A stretch of DNA of 64,000 nt from Tetrahymena elliotti 4EA (lineage: Eukaryota > Ciliophora > Oligohymenophorea > Hymenostomatida > Tetrahymenidae). The first letter of the stretch is position 1; each line of letters starts with the position of its first letter. The stretch lies in assembly GCA_000231825.2 (NCBI GenBank), contig JH720329.1:22857-86856 (forward strand), written 5' to 3'. The translations under genes were made by a program, and so were the position numbers. This document shows, in pieces, positions 61,064 to 64,000 of the stretch. The notes beneath the pieces were generated by a model. The model was not told the DNA's origin, made no database searches, and was given only the letters and a program-made list of their open reading frames with translations.

Positions 61064-62890
61064 AGAAAACAATGCCAAGCGTTTACTTTAATAAAAAAGA
61101 AAATTTAATTAACAAAAATATAAATAGTCTTGATAAATCAAATAATTAAATGCTTTATGAGTCTTTTTGTGATTTTTTCATCAAAAATTTACTAGAGCTA
61201 TTATAAATTTATTTTAAATGAAAAGGATTTAAAAATTGTTTAATTTTGATTCAATTTGCTTTTAAAATGTTCAGACTATGGTAATTGTAAAATTGGTTTT
61301 AATTAAAATTCATTTTTAGTAAATTATTATGGATATTTAATCTTCTTTATCTAAACATGACGCATAACTAATATAAGAACTATCTTCTCTTAATTTTTCA
61401 TGTTATAAAATAAAACTTTATGTCTTAAAAATAAAAATAATTCTTTGATTATTCAAAAATTAATTGCTTATTCAGAGTTTTTTGTATTGACGAATTTGTT
61501 AAAAATTTACATTTTGATAAAATTAATCAAAAATATATTGAAGAAGGAAGATTGTTTTTAAAAAAATAAAATAAAAACTTTCTATTATGTATTAATGCAT
61601 AAAACTCTTTTTCGGAATGAAGTTTTGATGCTAAAACTTTTGCAAAATAATAGTTATTAAAATTAATTTTTAACTTTGATCATTTGATTGATTTTTAAAA
61701 TAGATATTTCTAAGATAAAAAATAAATCAGAGTTTGTTCATCATTTTATTTCAATCATTATTTTAAGATGCGATAAAAAATAATTAAATAAATTAATCTC
61801 TTTCTAATATAAGAAAATATTTGCTCAGACTTAATTATAGCAAAATAAGTTCATCTCTCTTCATAAAATTCTCTCTAAATTAAATTTAGTCTTTAAAAAT
61901 TTTATATAACCTTGGTAAATTACATAAAAAAGCAAAAGAAAAAATATTTTAAAAATTTAAGACATATTTTAGATTTAAGAGCATTTCGTTTTCAAGTTTC
62001 TTAAATTTATTTTCCTGTTAGAATAAATTTATCAAAAAATTCTTTATTGCTAAAAAGCTTACTATTTGAGAAGATAAATAGACAAATAATATTGATTCTC
62101 TTACTTATCACCCAAAATTCAATTTTTTAAGATCAGAGAAATAATTTTGTGCTCTCTTCATTCAATTCTCTCAAAATTAAATTTAATCTTTAAAAATTTG
62201 ACTTAATATTAGTAAATTACTTAAAAAAGCAAATGAAATATTTTAAAAATTTGAGAAATATTTTAGACTTTAGAGCATTTAGATTTAAAGTTTCTGAAAT
62301 TTTTTTTATCTTTTTCTCTTAGAATAAATTAAACAAAAGTTCTTTATTATTAAAAGGGTATAAATTAGCTTACTACTTTCAAAGAAGATAAAGAGACAAA
62401 TAAAATTGATTCTCTTACTTATCAGCCAAAATTCAATTTTTTAAGATCAGAGAAATAATTTTGTGCTCTTTTCATTCAATTCTCTCAAAATTAAATTTAA
62501 TCTTTAAAAATTTGACATAATATTAGTAAATTACTTAAAAAATAAAATGAAATATTTTAAAAATTTAAGAAATATTTTAGACTTTAGAGCATTTAGATTT
62601 AAAATTTCTGAAATTTTTTTTATCTTTTTCTCTTAGAATAAATTAAACAAAAGTTCTTTATTATTAAAAGGGTATAAATTAGCTTACTACTTTCAAAGAA
62701 GATAAAGAGACAAATAAAATTGATTCTAAATTATCAGCCAAAATTCAATTTTTTATGATCAGAGAAATAATTTTGTCATGTTAGTATGAGGGGTAATATA
62801 AATCAAAATTGTATTTTAAAAACTAGAAAAAGAAATTAATCTAAGAAAAAAAATAAAAAAACTTGAGAAATATTTTAAGAAATACAAGAA
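61064..62890. other. spacer with a three-copy repeat
   Basis: Between the 907-aa gene and the small secreted protein, both plus. The right half is a tandem triplication (about 61850-62775). No gene. Confidence 0.6.
61850..62775. repeat. tandem triplication, about 300-314-bp unit
   Basis: Blocks recur in order: TTCAATTCTCTCAAAATTAA (near 62162 and 62474), TTTAGAGCATTTAGATTTAAA (near 62270 and 62584, and a diverged form near 61975), TTCTTTATTATTAAAAGGG, ACTTTCAAAGAAGATAAA, and CCAAAATTCAATTTTTTAAG near 62113, 62428 and 62740. The second and third copies are nearly identical, the first more diverged. It ends about 110 bp before the ATG at 62891. Confidence 0.85.
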
Positions 62891-63208
62891 ATGAAAATTG
62901 GTCTTTTGCTTTTTGTTTTGCTTTCAGCTTTTATTTCAATATTGGGAATAGCTGTCATTTCATCCTTTAAATCTACAGAAGAAACTCTGCAATTCGCAGA
63001 AGATTCTTGCATTAATCCTTTCATCTAATCTGAAGAAGATGATGGAATATTTCTACAAAATATATGCTAGCAAAGCATGATTTTTACTGTCTTTTAAAAA
63101 AAAGAAAAGATCTTTACTACAAGATGCCTTAAATACCTTGAAGCTGAACTCATCAGTAATAAAGTTACTGGAGGTGCAAGTTTTGATGCAAGTAATACAA
63201 AATGTTGA
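62891..63208 (+). CDS. small secreted or membrane-anchored protein, 105 aa
   Basis: One exon. Residues 3-24 are strongly hydrophobic (IGLLLFVLLSAFISILGIA), a signal peptide or anchor. The rest is acidic then mixed, with four cysteines (SCINPF, NICQQS, TRCLKYLE and a C-terminal KC), suggesting two disulfides outside the cell. Start in a good A-rich context. The family is not recognised; small Cys-containing secreted proteins are common in ciliates. The upstream triplication ends about 110 bp before the start, so promoter sequence is probably very short or lies within the repeat. Confidence 0.75.
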
Positions 63209-64000
63209 TTAAAAAATAAATATTTTATCAATAAATACTAAACCCTTTCTGTGAAGTGAAAGCCTGTATTAAAAATTTGTGAAATATTATAAAATTCTAA
63301 ATCATTAACTTGAATATATTAATTCATTGAAATATTAATTAGTCTAATTTTTTTTTTGTTAATATTTTATATAATTTTTAGAAAATAGATAAAAATAATT
63401 TTTAACTTGTCAAATAATTGATGTGAAAGAAATAATAAAATTTATCAATTCTTAATTTTTCTCATTCTAATTGTTAACAAATCAAATACAATAATTTGAT
63501 TCTTAATGAATAGCTTTAAAATCTTTCATAATAATAAGTAAAGTATAAACTTTATCATACAATTTTACATAGTATTTAATTGATTTGACTATTTTATTTT
63601 TCTCATTCTAGATAAGAAATTTACAATTAATTTTTTTTTAAAAATTTTTTAAAGTGATAATAAATTATTTTATAACTTTTAATTTATTTCATATCAGATA
63701 TTTCAAACAAATAAAACACATTTAAAAGAAAAATTAATTTAACTTTTAAATGAAATATTTTTCTAATTTTGCTTAACAAAGTGCTTAAAAATGAAAATAA
63801 TGATTGCATTTTAGAAAAATTTTTAAATACAAGTTTTTAATTGAATAAATATTTGTAAAAGAAAATAAAGGATTTATTGAATTTAGAAATTCTTTTACTT
63901 AACTTAATCAATCTATTTTGAGAAATTCAAATTTAGATTTAATTAAAAACGTTGTAATAATATTATCAAAAAGAGTAAATAAAAAGGATCATTCTCAAAA
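63209..64000. other. AT-rich spacer to window end
   Basis: A TTTTTCTCATTCTA box occurs twice (about 63457 and 63598). No gene seen. Confidence 0.5.

Noticed and set aside
1..64000. tRNA, rRNA, CRISPR, telomere and transposase search by eye
   Set aside because: No cloverleaf with a GTTCGA-type arm, no rRNA segment, no regular direct repeats with unique spacers, no C4A2/G4T2 tract, no Tetrahymena-type chromosome breakage sequence and no transposase motif were found.

Overview
The window reads as nuclear DNA of an oligohymenophorean ciliate, most likely Tetrahymena. Long open frames of familiar eukaryotic proteins appear only when TAA and TAG are read as glutamine and TGA is the sole stop. The DNA is very AT-rich (about four fifths by eye). 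Introns are AT-rich GT...AG, mostly 43 to 310 nt, too long for Paramecium. All exon boundaries below were chosen by hand from splice consensus, reading frame and family similarity, and every spliced total is a whole number of codons. No tRNA, rRNA, telomeric repeat, CRISPR array or transposase was seen.

Layout. 1-661(-) is the 5' part of a papain-like cysteine protease. 4.6-8.3 kb(+) encodes a Sec5/EXOC2 exocyst subunit, 8.8-9.4(-) an orphan protein, and 10.95-11.25(+) an acyl-CoA-binding protein. 12.8-15.7(-) is a long coiled-coil protein, followed by 4 kb of minisatellite-rich DNA. 20.06-20.8(-) is an orphan protein with a polyglutamine 5' region. 23.5-24.6(+) is a 14-3-3 protein, 26.6-29.6(+) a seven-helix MLO-like membrane protein, and 30.7-32.0(-) an F-box/SMI1-KNR4/ApaG (FBXO3-type) protein followed by a large minisatellite.

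34.3-36.2(+) is a leucine-rich-repeat gene in which nearly every repeat is its own 90-nt exon between phase-2 introns. 37.06-40.1(+) is a coiled-coil protein. 40.8-42.6(-) is an importin alpha lacking the IBB domain. 43.6-44.5(-) and 44.98-45.4(+) are a head-to-head pair of orphans. 46.1-47.6(+) is a second, more degenerate LRR gene of the same build. 48.2-50.0(-) is an extended SDR/epimerase with a long charged tail, 51.3-52.4(-) a tetraspanin, 55.4-55.9(+) a heavily glycosylated secreted protein with strongly biased codons, 56.7-57.0(-) a doubtful small gene, 57.75-61.06(+) a 907-aa coiled-coil protein, and 62.9-63.2(+) a small secreted protein.

The genes do not form a pathway. Several serve trafficking and the cell surface (Sec5, tetraspanin, MLO-like, secreted proteins); others are housekeeping or regulatory (ACBP, 14-3-3, importin alpha, F-box). 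The features most worth attention are the two one-exon-per-repeat LRR genes, the ciliate MLO-like protein, the IBB-less importin alpha, the charged-tail SDR, a GC-rich foldable element near 40.3 kb, and many private tandem repeats in the spacers.
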